Shown: positions 44,078 to 52,337 of the stretch, piece by piece | How positions within the stretch are numbered: position 1 is the stretch's first letter | Layout: every line of letters begins with the position of its first letter | From: Flavobacteriaceae bacterium | GTDB lineage: Bacteria; Bacteroidota; Bacteroidia; Flavobacteriales; Flavobacteriaceae | Direction of reading: 5' to 3' | Assembly: GCA_016764435.1 (NCBI GenBank) | Contig: JAESRX010000008.1 | Span: 30,954 to 94,953 of the forward strand | Length of the DNA stretch: 64,000 nt | Program-made: the position numbers and the translations under genes | Notes under the pieces: generated by a model | The model's input: the letters and a program-made list of their open reading frames with translations, nothing else | What the model was told of the DNA's origin: nothing | Database searches by the model: none

Positions 44078-45013
44078 ATGAAAGGACCACTTTTTTACGC
44101 AAAAATATTACTGTTTGGTGAATACGGGATTATAAAAGATTCGAAAGGATTGGCCATTCCTTATAATATGTATCAAGGTGCATTAAAGGACAGCAATAAG
44201 ACTACGGATAGTGCGAAGGAATCAAATGCTAATTTGATTAAATATCAGGTGTATTTACAGAAGTTACAAGATGCAGGAAGCTCTCTTGTTAAGTTTGATT
44301 TAGAGAATTTTAAGTTAGATTTGAAGGCAGGAATGTATTTTGATTCTAGTATTCCTCAAGGGTATGGTGTGGGAAGTTCAGGTGCATTAGTCGCTTCGAT
44401 TTACGATAAGTATGCCGTTGATAAAATTACGGTTTTAGAGAATTTGACGCGTGATAAATTATTGGGGTTAAAAGAAGTTTTTGGACAAATGGAATCTTAT
44501 TTTCATGGTAAAAGTTCAGGGTTAGATCCTTTAAATAGTTATTTGAGTTTGCCTATTTTAATCAATTCTAAAACAAATATTGAGCCTGCAGGGATTCCTT
44601 CCCAACAAGGAGGAGAAGGAGCCGTGTTTTTATTGGATTCAGAAATGGTTGGAGAAACAGCACCCATGGTAAACATCTTTATGAATAAGATGAAAAATGA
44701 AGGGTTTAGAAACATGTTGAGTAAAGAGTTTACAGTACATACGGATGCGTGTATTGACGATTTTTTAAAAGGAAATATAAGCTCGCTACTGGGGAATGTT
44801 AAAAAATTATCTAAAGTAGTATTGACAAATTTTGAACCAATGATTCCAACGAATTTCAGGAAAATTTGGCAACGAGGAATTGATACCAACGATTATTATT
44901 TGAAATTGTGTGGTTCCGGTGGAGGTGGTTATATTCTTGGTTTTACCCAGGATTACGAAAAAACAAAAATCTTATTAAAAGAATACAAATTAGAATTAGT
45001 CTATCGCTTTTAA
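44078..45013 (+). CDS. Mevalonate kinase
   Basis: The 311-residue GHMP-family enzyme phosphorylates mevalonate with ATP. Family landmarks are AKILLFGEYGII at the N-terminus, the phosphate loop QGYGVGSSGALVAS, the Asp-containing SSGLDPLNSYLSLP segment (catalytic Asp near the end of the first half) and the C-terminal LKLCGSGGGGYILGF. It is followed 55 bp later by the UbiA prenyltransferase gene. With the GYDIA kinase at 38624 and mvaD this accounts for the three ATP-dependent steps of the pathway. Confidence 0.88.
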   Translation: MKGPLFYAKILLFGEYGIIKDSKGLAIPYNMYQGALKDSNKTTDSAKESNANLIKYQVYLQKLQDAGSSLVKFDLENFKLDLKAGMYFDSSIPQGYGVGSSGALVASIYDKYAVDKITVLENLTRDKLLGLKEVFGQMESYFHGKSSGLDPLNSYLSLPILINSKTNIEPAGIPSQQGGEGAVFLLDSEMVGETAPMVNIFMNKMKNEGFRNMLSKEFTVHTDACIDDFLKGNISSLLGNVKKLSKVVLTNFEPMIPTNFRKIWQRGIDTNDYYLKLCGSGGGGYILGFTQDYEKTKILLKEYKLELVYRF

Positions 45014-45068
45014 GGAGTGAAACTATTGGTCTGATGTTTTTAAAGCTCATTTTAGCTTGTTTATTACC

Positions 45069-46004
45069 ATGGATTTATTAGAAATAACCAAAAAGAATAA
45101 TAAGGAAAAAGCACCGTTTTTATATAAGATGTTGAGCATGCTTTCTGTAGTTAGAGGCTATAATATTTTCTTAATTGTTGTCGCGCAATACTTAGCGGCT
45201 CTCTTTATTTTTTCTCAGGAAAAATCATTAAAACTTGTACTATTAGATCTCCATTTATATTTAATAGTTCTAGCCACGATGTGTGTCGTAGCAGCAGGGT
45301 ATATTATTAATAATTTTTACGATTCAGAAACGGATAGGATAAACAAACCAGAGAAATCTAAATTGGATGCTTTGGTCAATCAAAAAACGAAACTTAAAAT
45401 TTACTTTTTATTTAATTTTTTAGGAGTCTTTTTTTCAATATTTGTCTCGCTACGTGCGGCCTTCTTTTATTCTGTGTATATTTTTTTAATATGGTTTTAT
45501 TCTCATAAACTAAAAAAATACCCATTGCTAGGGATGTTCTCCGCAGCGATTTTAGCATTGCTTCCCTTTTTTGCAGTCTTTGTGTATTATAAAAATTTTT
45601 CTGAAGTGATTTTTGTCCATGCTTCATTCTTGTTTTTTATCCTGCTAATTAAAGAGTTGGTAAAAGATTTAGAAAAAATAAAAGGAGATGTTGTCCAAGA
45701 TTATCAGACCATTCCTATAAAATATGGAGAGTATTTCACTAAAATGTTGTTGACATTAATTGTGATTCTCACGTTTAATCCTGTATATTTTTTATTGCGA
45801 GTATATGATGTCGGAGGGATGAAATATTATTTTTACCTGAGTATCGTGTCTTTGATCGTATTTACTATCGCATTATGGTTCAGTACTTCTAAACAACAGT
45901 ACTTGAGATTGCATGTATTATTGAAATTACTGCTATTAATTGGTGTTTTTAGCCTTTGCTTGATTGATTATTCGGTACTGATAAGTCGTATCTTACATTT
46001 TTAA
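45069..46004 (+). CDS. UbiA-family prenyltransferase, GGGP geranylgeranyltransferase-like
   Basis: A 311-residue integral membrane protein with about eight helices. The first Asp-rich motif is NNFYDSETDRINKPEKS, the second KELVKDLEKIKGDVVQDYQTIPIKYG. These match UbiA enzymes that transfer prenyl groups, and the closest annotated group in my memory is (S)-2,3-di-O-geranylgeranylglyceryl phosphate synthase-like proteins of Bacteroidota. A menaquinone or heme O role cannot be excluded. Neighbouring mevalonate genes supply the prenyl diphosphate. The ATG at 45069 (MDLLEITKK) is preferred over 45057. Confidence 0.85.
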   Translation: MDLLEITKKNNKEKAPFLYKMLSMLSVVRGYNIFLIVVAQYLAALFIFSQEKSLKLVLLDLHLYLIVLATMCVVAAGYIINNFYDSETDRINKPEKSKLDALVNQKTKLKIYFLFNFLGVFFSIFVSLRAAFFYSVYIFLIWFYSHKLKKYPLLGMFSAAILALLPFFAVFVYYKNFSEVIFVHASFLFFILLIKELVKDLEKIKGDVVQDYQTIPIKYGEYFTKMLLTLIVILTFNPVYFLLRVYDVGGMKYYFYLSIVSLIVFTIALWFSTSKQQYLRLHVLLKLLLLIGVFSLCLIDYSVLISRILHF

Positions 46005-46060
46005 ACTAATTGATTGTATATCAATGTGTGTAACACGGCTGTAGTGTCAAATAAATAGAG

Positions 46061-46068
46061 TACTTTTG
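46061..46068 (+). promoter_or_regulatory. Candidate -7 box of the pseudouridine synthase gene
   Basis: TACTTTTG matches TAnnTTTG exactly and ends 15 bases before the ATG at 46084. Confidence 0.55.
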
Positions 46069-46083
46069 CCAAAATTTTAATAA

Positions 46084-46962
46084 ATGAATTCAAATAATAA
46101 ATCGTCGAGAGGACGACAAGAAAAAGGTACTGATTCTAAAAGACCTTCCACTCAAGGAGGTTTTAAAAAAAGAACAAATAATTACCGTGCGAATCCAAAT
46201 AATACAAAACACTTTAAAAAGGAGACAACGAGTACTCCCGTAAAAAGAGAAGGTGATGGGATTCGATTGAATAAGTATATTTCCAATGCTGGAATTTGTT
46301 CAAGAAGAGAGGCTGATGTATTTATCAAAGCTGGAAGTGCTACTGTAAATGGGAAAACCATTACAGAAATGGGATTTCAAGTGATGCCCGGAGACGAAGT
46401 TCGTTTTGATAATACTCAAATCAACCAGGAAACAAAACGTTATATTTTACTAAATAAACCTAAGAACTTCATCACTACAATGGATGATGATAGAGGCCGT
46501 AAGACAGTGATGGATTTGGTTCAAAATGCTACAAAGGAACGTATTTATCCTGTAGGTAGATTGGATAGAAATACGACAGGTTTACTATTGTTTACAAATG
46601 ATGGTGAGTTGGCTAAAAAGTTAACACACCCAAAACATGATATTCAGAAAATTTACCATGCTTCTTTGGATAAGAAATTTGCAATGTCAGATTTGCATAA
46701 AGTGTCTGAAGGATTTATGTTAGAAGGACGTCGTGTAATCGTAGATGATATCTCTTATATTAATAATGAGCCTAAAACGGAAGTTGGGGTTAAAATTCAC
46801 TCTGGAAGAAACAGAATTGTACGTAAGATTTTTGAAAACTTTAATTACAGTGTTGTGAAATTAGATCGTGTAATTTTTGCAGGTTTAACGAAGAGAAATC
46901 TTCCAAGAGGACATTATAGAGCCTTGACAGAACAAGAAGTGATTAATTTACACATGTTGTAA
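46084..46962 (+). CDS. rRNA pseudouridine synthase, RluB/RsuA family
   Basis: The 292-residue protein has a basic, Asn/Lys/Arg-rich N-terminal tail (about 1-58), an S4 RNA-binding domain (about 60-105: IRLNKYISNAGICSRREADV) and the catalytic domain with Asp161 in GRLDRNTTGLLLFTNDGEL. SGRNRIVRKIFE is the family's C-terminal signature. It converts uridine to pseudouridine in 23S rRNA (RluB type) or 16S rRNA (RsuA type). The low-complexity tail is common in Bacteroidota members. A terminator follows at 46985-47012. Confidence 0.94.
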   Translation: MNSNNKSSRGRQEKGTDSKRPSTQGGFKKRTNNYRANPNNTKHFKKETTSTPVKREGDGIRLNKYISNAGICSRREADVFIKAGSATVNGKTITEMGFQVMPGDEVRFDNTQINQETKRYILLNKPKNFITTMDDDRGRKTVMDLVQNATKERIYPVGRLDRNTTGLLLFTNDGELAKKLTHPKHDIQKIYHASLDKKFAMSDLHKVSEGFMLEGRRVIVDDISYINNEPKTEVGVKIHSGRNRIVRKIFENFNYSVVKLDRVIFAGLTKRNLPRGHYRALTEQEVINLHML

Positions 46963-47304
46963 ACTATTTTATACTTTTTTAAAAAAAAACCAAAGCATCG
47001 TCTTTGGTTTTTTTTATGCGTTATTTTTATTAAAACAATCTTTTTTTTAAGTTATATGTTAATATCAGGGGGTTTAATTCTTGAATATTGTATTTTTTAG
47101 CTATATTTGAGTTTGTGTATTTTTTTTTGCTCTTAGAAATGGATGGTATTTAACAATACGCTGTGAGTAGATTTAGTCGGCAGGAAGGGAAATGAAAATT
47201 TAACAAAAAAATTAAGAATAATAAATGAACTATTGAGAGATTGTTTATTTAATTTGGACGACTTTAAAACAAGTTGAAATTCTATTAAACCCTTTTAAAA
47301 TATT
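46963..47304. other. 342-bp intergenic region
   Basis: It begins with the terminator at 46985-47012. The remainder is very AT-rich and holds the promoter of the next gene by implication. I saw no TAnnTTTG box, no repeat and no open reading frame worth calling. Confidence 0.6.
46985..47012 (+). terminator. Terminator of the pseudouridine synthase gene
   Basis: AAAAACCAAAG (46985-46995) pairs with CTTTGGTTTTT (47002-47012) across a 6-base loop, and more T residues follow. Confidence 0.9.
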
Positions 47305-47529
47305 ATGAAAAGAGTCATTGTAAAAAACAAAAAGTTAACCCCTACAATACTGCAATTATTGATTGATAAATTCCCTGATGGTTATGGAATTAGAGATGTG
47401 GTCCGCTTTGCAAATGCCAAGGGAAAGTACATTGAGGCTCTTGAGGTTCAGACAGAAGATATCATGTACTTAGTGATTACCGATAATGCTCTAGAGCGTT
47501 CTATAACTCAGTTCTTAGAGGATAAATAA
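47305..47529 (+). CDS. Small protein of unknown function (74 residues)
   Basis: I do not recognise the family. The sequence is balanced, acidic-basic and globular-looking, with a predicted helix (PTILQLLIDKFP), a short alpha-beta region (IRDVVRFANAKGKYIEALEVQTEDIMYLVIT) and an ending ERSITQFLED. It is cytoplasmic, without signal or membrane segment. The codon pattern matches neighbouring genes. It converges with the dehydrogenase gene 8 bp downstream, with no terminator in between. Confidence 0.65.
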   Translation: MKRVIVKNKKLTPTILQLLIDKFPDGYGIRDVVRFANAKGKYIEALEVQTEDIMYLVITDNALERSITQFLEDK

Positions 47530-47537
47530 CGGACTCT

Positions 47538-50435
47538 TTATAAGAGTGCGTCATTTAAAATACTCACAGGATGTTGTGCTGTTTTTTTTGTGCCGTCAAA
47601 TATTTGATGCCTACAGCTGGTCCCAGCAGCTGCGATTAACGTGCTTTTTTTTGTGTTTCTTATTTTTGGGAATAAGGTGTCTTCTCCTATTTGCATACTT
47701 AAATCGTAATGTTCTTTTTCGTAGCCAAAAGAGCCTGCCATTCCACAGCAACCTGTATTTAAAATAGTGACAGTGTAGTTTTCGGGAAGGTTTAGCATGT
47801 TAAAAGTAGGATTGATACTACTCAATGATTTTTGTTGACAATGGCCATGAATTTTTATTTCTTTCTTTTCGGTGGTAAATTGTTCACGCTTTATATTTCC
47901 TTTCTCAATTTCTAGTTGAATAAATTCTTCAATGGTAAAAGTGAATTTAGAAATTGATTTTGCGGCTTCCTTATCAGTAACTAATCGGAGATATTCATCT
48001 CTAAACGTTAAAATAGCGGATGGTTCTATGCCTACTAATGGCATGTTTTCTTGAATGATATCTTTGAATATGGCAATGTTTTTTGTGGCTATAATTTTTG
48101 CCTTTCCTAAGAGTCCTTTGGAGATAAAGCTACGCCCACTTTCCAGATGGTTTAGGTAATGTACAGTATAGCCGAGCGCTTCAAGTAACTGAACGGTATC
48201 TATTCCTACTTTCGAATCATAATAATTGGTGAATTCATCACAAAATAGGACAAGGTTTTTTGTACGACCCTTGGAGTCTTTTTTAGGCTGTTTGGAAATC
48301 CATTTTTTAAATGTGACTTTTTGGAGTGCAGGAATGCTTCTTTGGAGGGCTATTCCCATTACTTTTTTTGAGAGCTTTGTATTGAGTATAAAGTTTGTAA
48401 TATTAGGGACAATACTTCCTATTCCGTTCCAAAACACATTGTGGGCAAACATATTAGTTCTAAAAGGGATGCCATGTGTCTGATAGTATTGGTGGAGAAA
48501 TTCTGCTTTTAAAGCGGCGACATCTACATTACTAGGACATTCACTGGCGCAGGCCTTACAACTCAAGCAGAGGTCAAAGACTTCTTTCAGTTCTTTACTG
48601 TCAAAAGGGTTTTTATTGGAATTGTTTGTCAGTACTTCACGCAATGTATTGGCCCTGGCTCTTGTGCTGTCTTTTTCGTTTCTTGTAGCTCGGTAACTTG
48701 GGCACATGGTGCCTCCAGCGCTTGGTAATTTCCTACAGTCACCGGAGCCATTGCATTTTTCTGCCATTCTAAGAATTCCTAAGCTATCGGAAAAATCTTG
48801 AATGGTATTAATTTCCTGAGTTTCCGAATCTTCTACGTAACGCAAATTTTTATCCATAGGAAATGGAGCTGTAATCTTACCCTTATTGAAAACATTATGG
48901 GGGTCGAAGATCGTTTTTATCTTGCGTAAAATTTCATAATTTTTAGCTCCGATCATTAAGGGAATAAATTCAGCACGGACTATGCCATCCCCGTGTTCTC
49001 CACTAAAAGATCCATTGTATTTTTTTACTAATAATGCGGTTTTATGCGTAATCTCTCTGAATAGGACGACGTCTTCTTTTTTCTTTAAATTTAAGATAGG
49101 ACGTAGGTGTAATTCTCCAGCGCCGGCATGCGCATAGTAGACGGCTTTTTGTCCGAAATCGTCCATCATCTTAGAGAATTCTACAATGTAGTTCGGTAAA
49201 TCTTCTAGGGCTACAGCGGTATCTTCTATGCAAGGCACTGCTTTTTTATCTCCTATTATATTCCCTAATAAACCGAGCCCAGCTTTGCGTAATTCTATGA
49301 CTTTTTTTATGTCATTACCGTAAAGTGTAGGAAATGCATAACCATAGTTTAATGTGCGTAGCTCTTTTATTAATAATGTGGCTTTCTGAGAGGCTTCCTC
49401 TTTGGTGTCACAGCAAATCTCTAACATTAAAATGGCCTCAGGGTCTCCTTGTAAGAAAAACCTATTTTTTACTTGCTCGCGGTTGTTTTTAGTGCAATCT
49501 AAAATAGTTTTATCCATCATTTCGCACAGGTACAAATTGTGTTTCATAGCTATAACTACAGCTTTTAAGCTTTCGTTTACACTGTTGAAATGAGCCGCTA
49601 TAAGTATGTTTTCAGAAGGAGGTAAACGATCTAAACTCAAGGTGATTTCTGTGGTAAAAGCAAGGGTTCCTTCACTACCACATAGTAATTTTCCTAGATT
49701 AAACTTTTTAGTGGAATTGCCAAATAATTCAGTTTCTATAAGGTTGTCTATGGCATAACCATTGTTTCGTCTGTGGATGTTCTTATGGGGGAATTCTGAT
49801 CTGATTTCTCGTTGTGTTTCTTCAGGATGCAAGAGTTCCGTGATGTTTTTATAGATGAAATTTTCTAAGCTGTTTCCGTCGGATTTTTCTTTGAGTTGCT
49901 TCTTAGAAATGTCGCTAAAAAGGGCTTCAGAACCATCACTTAAAATTGTTTTTAAAGCGATAATTTTATCCCGTGTCACCCCATATTGGATAGAAGTAGT
50001 TCCAGAAGAATTGTTTCCGACCATGCCTCCAATCATACAGCGATTACTAGTAGAAGTGTTCGGGCCGAAAAACAGTCCATGTGGTTGGAGAAATATATTC
50101 AGTTCATCTCGGATAACCCCAGGTTGTACGGTGACGGTATGCAGTTTTTTGTCAAAATTTAAAATTCCGGTAAAATACTTAGAGATATCTACAATAATAC
50201 CGTCACCAACGCATTGTCCTGCTAAGGAAGTTCCAGCGGCTCTAGGGATGAGTGTGGTATTGGTTTTTTTTGCAAATTGAATCAATAACTTTAAATCAGT
50301 CGTGGTTTTCGGTAGGGCGACTGCTTTTGGTAGCATGCGGTAGGCAGAAGCATCTGTTGCATAGATTATGGTATGCAAGGAATCGGTATAAATCTCTCCT
50401 GAAAAGTGCTGTTTTAATTCTTCAATTTCCGTCAT
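47538..50435 (-). CDS. FAD/Fe-S dehydrogenase, YdiJ-like (D-2-hydroxy acid oxidation)
   Basis: A 965-residue fusion. Residues about 1-250 are an FAD-binding PCMH domain (RAAGTSLAGQCVGDGIIVDIS; GGMVGNNSSGTTSIQYG), and 250-530 the FAD-linked C-terminal domain (YAHAGAGELHLRP; SGEHGDGIVRAEF). About 555-650 carry the two Fe-S motifs (CNGSGDCR ... CPSYRATRNEKDSTRARAN; CLSCKACASECP), and about 720-960 are the CCG-type domain ending in NTGCCGMAGSFGYE. YdiJ-type enzymes oxidise D-2-hydroxyglutarate or D-lactate-like acids and pass electrons to a membrane carrier. It lies 15 bp downstream of anmK in the same direction, so it may be part of that operon. Confidence 0.9.
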   Translation of the reverse strand: MTEIEELKQHFSGEIYTDSLHTIIYATDASAYRMLPKAVALPKTTTDLKLLIQFAKKTNTTLIPRAAGTSLAGQCVGDGIIVDISKYFTGILNFDKKLHTVTVQPGVIRDELNIFLQPHGLFFGPNTSTSNRCMIGGMVGNNSSGTTSIQYGVTRDKIIALKTILSDGSEALFSDISKKQLKEKSDGNSLENFIYKNITELLHPEETQREIRSEFPHKNIHRRNNGYAIDNLIETELFGNSTKKFNLGKLLCGSEGTLAFTTEITLSLDRLPPSENILIAAHFNSVNESLKAVVIAMKHNLYLCEMMDKTILDCTKNNREQVKNRFFLQGDPEAILMLEICCDTKEEASQKATLLIKELRTLNYGYAFPTLYGNDIKKVIELRKAGLGLLGNIIGDKKAVPCIEDTAVALEDLPNYIVEFSKMMDDFGQKAVYYAHAGAGELHLRPILNLKKKEDVVLFREITHKTALLVKKYNGSFSGEHGDGIVRAEFIPLMIGAKNYEILRKIKTIFDPHNVFNKGKITAPFPMDKNLRYVEDSETQEINTIQDFSDSLGILRMAEKCNGSGDCRKLPSAGGTMCPSYRATRNEKDSTRARANTLREVLTNNSNKNPFDSKELKEVFDLCLSCKACASECPSNVDVAALKAEFLHQYYQTHGIPFRTNMFAHNVFWNGIGSIVPNITNFILNTKLSKKVMGIALQRSIPALQKVTFKKWISKQPKKDSKGRTKNLVLFCDEFTNYYDSKVGIDTVQLLEALGYTVHYLNHLESGRSFISKGLLGKAKIIATKNIAIFKDIIQENMPLVGIEPSAILTFRDEYLRLVTDKEAAKSISKFTFTIEEFIQLEIEKGNIKREQFTTEKKEIKIHGHCQQKSLSSINPTFNMLNLPENYTVTILNTGCCGMAGSFGYEKEHYDLSMQIGEDTLFPKIRNTKKSTLIAAAGTSCRHQIFDGTKKTAQHPVSILNDALL

Positions 50436-50450
50436 TAGGACTTGGTTTAA

Positions 50451-51512
50451 TTAGATGGTATAGATAATTCCTCCACTGTGGTTTTTTACGGCCCCAGTTA
50501 CAGATTTTAAGCAGTTGACTTTATTGAGATCTCTCAAGTAGCCCAGGAATGCAAAAATCAAGGCTTCTTTATAATTGATAATACGTGCGTCAGGAAGTAT
50601 AACTCTTGTACTTGTATAGTGTTCAATCCTCGCTATTAAAAAGTTGTTAAAAGCACCTCCTCCAGTGATTAATAATGTGTCGGAAGGACGGTTACTAGTG
50701 TTACTGGCTATTTGCATAGCGCAGTGTTCTACGTAGGTGTTAAGGAGGTCAGGAGTGGATAATTTATAGCTATTTATAAGAGGGAATATGCTGTTAACTA
50801 CAAATTCATAGCCTAAAGATTTTGGTTTTTTATCGCTGTAAAAAGAGAGGTTATTTAGTGCTTTTAATAGTGGTTTATGGGTATTCCCTGAAGCCGCTAA
50901 TTGACCTTTATCATCATATTCCTTCCCTAGTTTACGCATGTACTCATTCATCACTATATTAGTAGGACAGATGTCGAATGCCAAGCGTTCATTGTCTTTT
51001 TGATAAGAAATATTAGAAAACCCACCAATATTTAAACAATAGGTGTATTCAGAAAAGAGCAACATATCTCCGATAGGGACTAAGGGAGCTCCTTGCCCTC
51101 CTAAAGCAACATCCTGAATGCGAAAATTACAGATGGTTTTAACCTGGGTTTTATGCGTAATCCCAGGTAAGTTTCCTATTTGTAAGGTGTAATGTGCTGC
51201 TGGATTGTGAAATATAGTGTGCCCATGTGAAGCGATTAGGTCTAGGGATACAATCTTTTGTTCGGTGATGTATTGTTGAATGGTGTCACTCAAAAAGAGG
51301 CTATAGTCCGCATCTAATTTGGTGATTTCTTCTGCGGAAATAGTAAAAGCCTTTTTAAGTTTTTCTTGCCATTCTTTTGTATAGGGAATAGTACTTGCAT
51401 GAAGAATCTCGAAATGATACCCTTTTTCTTTGTTTATTTTTACATAAGCCAAGTCTATTCCATCTAAGGATGTGCCACTCATGACACCAATGATATAAGT
51501 GGGGTTTTTCAT
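50451..51512 (-). CDS. anmK: Anhydro-N-acetylmuramic acid kinase
   Basis: The 353-residue sugar kinase has GVMSGTSLDGIDLAYV (residues 9-24), the signature ATP-site of the AnmK family, plus ASHGHTIFHNP, GFSNISYQ and a late TGGGAFNNFLIARI. It phosphorylates and opens 1,6-anhydro-MurNAc from peptidoglycan turnover to give MurNAc-6-phosphate, which MurQ, encoded 9 bp upstream in transcription order, then cleaves. Length is normal. Confidence 0.96.
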   Translation of the reverse strand: MKNPTYIIGVMSGTSLDGIDLAYVKINKEKGYHFEILHASTIPYTKEWQEKLKKAFTISAEEITKLDADYSLFLSDTIQQYITEQKIVSLDLIASHGHTIFHNPAAHYTLQIGNLPGITHKTQVKTICNFRIQDVALGGQGAPLVPIGDMLLFSEYTYCLNIGGFSNISYQKDNERLAFDICPTNIVMNEYMRKLGKEYDDKGQLAASGNTHKPLLKALNNLSFYSDKKPKSLGYEFVVNSIFPLINSYKLSTPDLLNTYVEHCAMQIASNTSNRPSDTLLITGGGAFNNFLIARIEHYTSTRVILPDARIINYKEALIFAFLGYLRDLNKVNCLKSVTGAVKNHSGGIIYTI

Positions 51513-51521
51513 GTTACTTCT

Positions 51522-52337
51522 TTATTTTCGAGATGATTCGATGGCTTTTCTTACACTTTTATACTCAAGTAAAAGAGCGATTGCTTCCTTTTCCTCTATC
51601 TTTAATTCTTCCATAATCATTCTTGTACCACGAGCTACGAGTTTTATATTGGACAGTTTCATGTCTATCATTTTATTTCCAGAGACTCTTCCTAGTTTAA
51701 TCATCACAGAAGTGGAAATCATATTGAGGACTTGTTTTTGGGCGGTTCCAGCTTTCATTCGGGTACTTCCCGTTAAGAATTCCGGTCCTACGATTACTTC
51801 AATGGGGTGTTTGGATACCGCTGCCAATGGACTTTGTTCACTGCAGGTAATACAGGCAGTGGTAATTCCTTTTTTGTTAGCTTCTTCTAGGCCACCTATA
51901 ACATAAGGAGTGGTTCCTGAGGCGGCAATTCCAATAAGAATATCGTTGTCTGTGATCTCAAATTCCATGAGGTCTTTAAATGCTTGTGTAGGATGGTCTT
52001 CCGCATTTTCTACAGCGACACGTAAGGCGCCATCTCCTCCGGCAATTAACCCAATAACCCAATCATTTGGAACACCAAAAGTAGGAGGGCATTCAGAGGC
52101 GTCTAGAACCCCGAGTCTTCCACTAGTTCCTGCGCCGATATAAAATAAACGGCCTCCTTGTTTCATTTTTTTCACAATCGTATCTACTAAAATTTCGATG
52201 CGTGGAATTTCTTTTTCAATAGCCGCTGGAATGGTTTTATCTTCCTTATTAATTGCACTTAGTAAATCAAACGTAGACATTTTTTCTAAGTGGTCGTAAT
52301 GGGAGGTTTGTTCTGTGGTTGGTTTATTTTTATTCAT
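51522..52337 (-). CDS. murQ: N-acetylmuramic acid 6-phosphate etherase
   Basis: A 271-residue SIS-domain protein with YIGAGTSGRLGVLDASECPPTFG at its sugar-phosphate site, GIAASGTTPYVIGGLEEA, and GSTRMKAGTAQKQVLNMIST, all hallmarks of MurQ. It cleaves the lactyl ether of MurNAc-6-P, giving GlcNAc-6-P and D-lactate, and so feeds the sugar back to metabolism. It overlaps the symporter gene by 8 bp and precedes anmK by 9 bp. Confidence 0.96.
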   Translation of the reverse strand: MNKNKPTTEQTSHYDHLEKMSTFDLLSAINKEDKTIPAAIEKEIPRIEILVDTIVKKMKQGGRLFYIGAGTSGRLGVLDASECPPTFGVPNDWVIGLIAGGDGALRVAVENAEDHPTQAFKDLMEFEITDNDILIGIAASGTTPYVIGGLEEANKKGITTACITCSEQSPLAAVSKHPIEVIVGPEFLTGSTRMKAGTAQKQVLNMISTSVMIKLGRVSGNKMIDMKLSNIKLVARGTRMIMEELKIEEKEAIALLLEYKSVRKAIESSRK

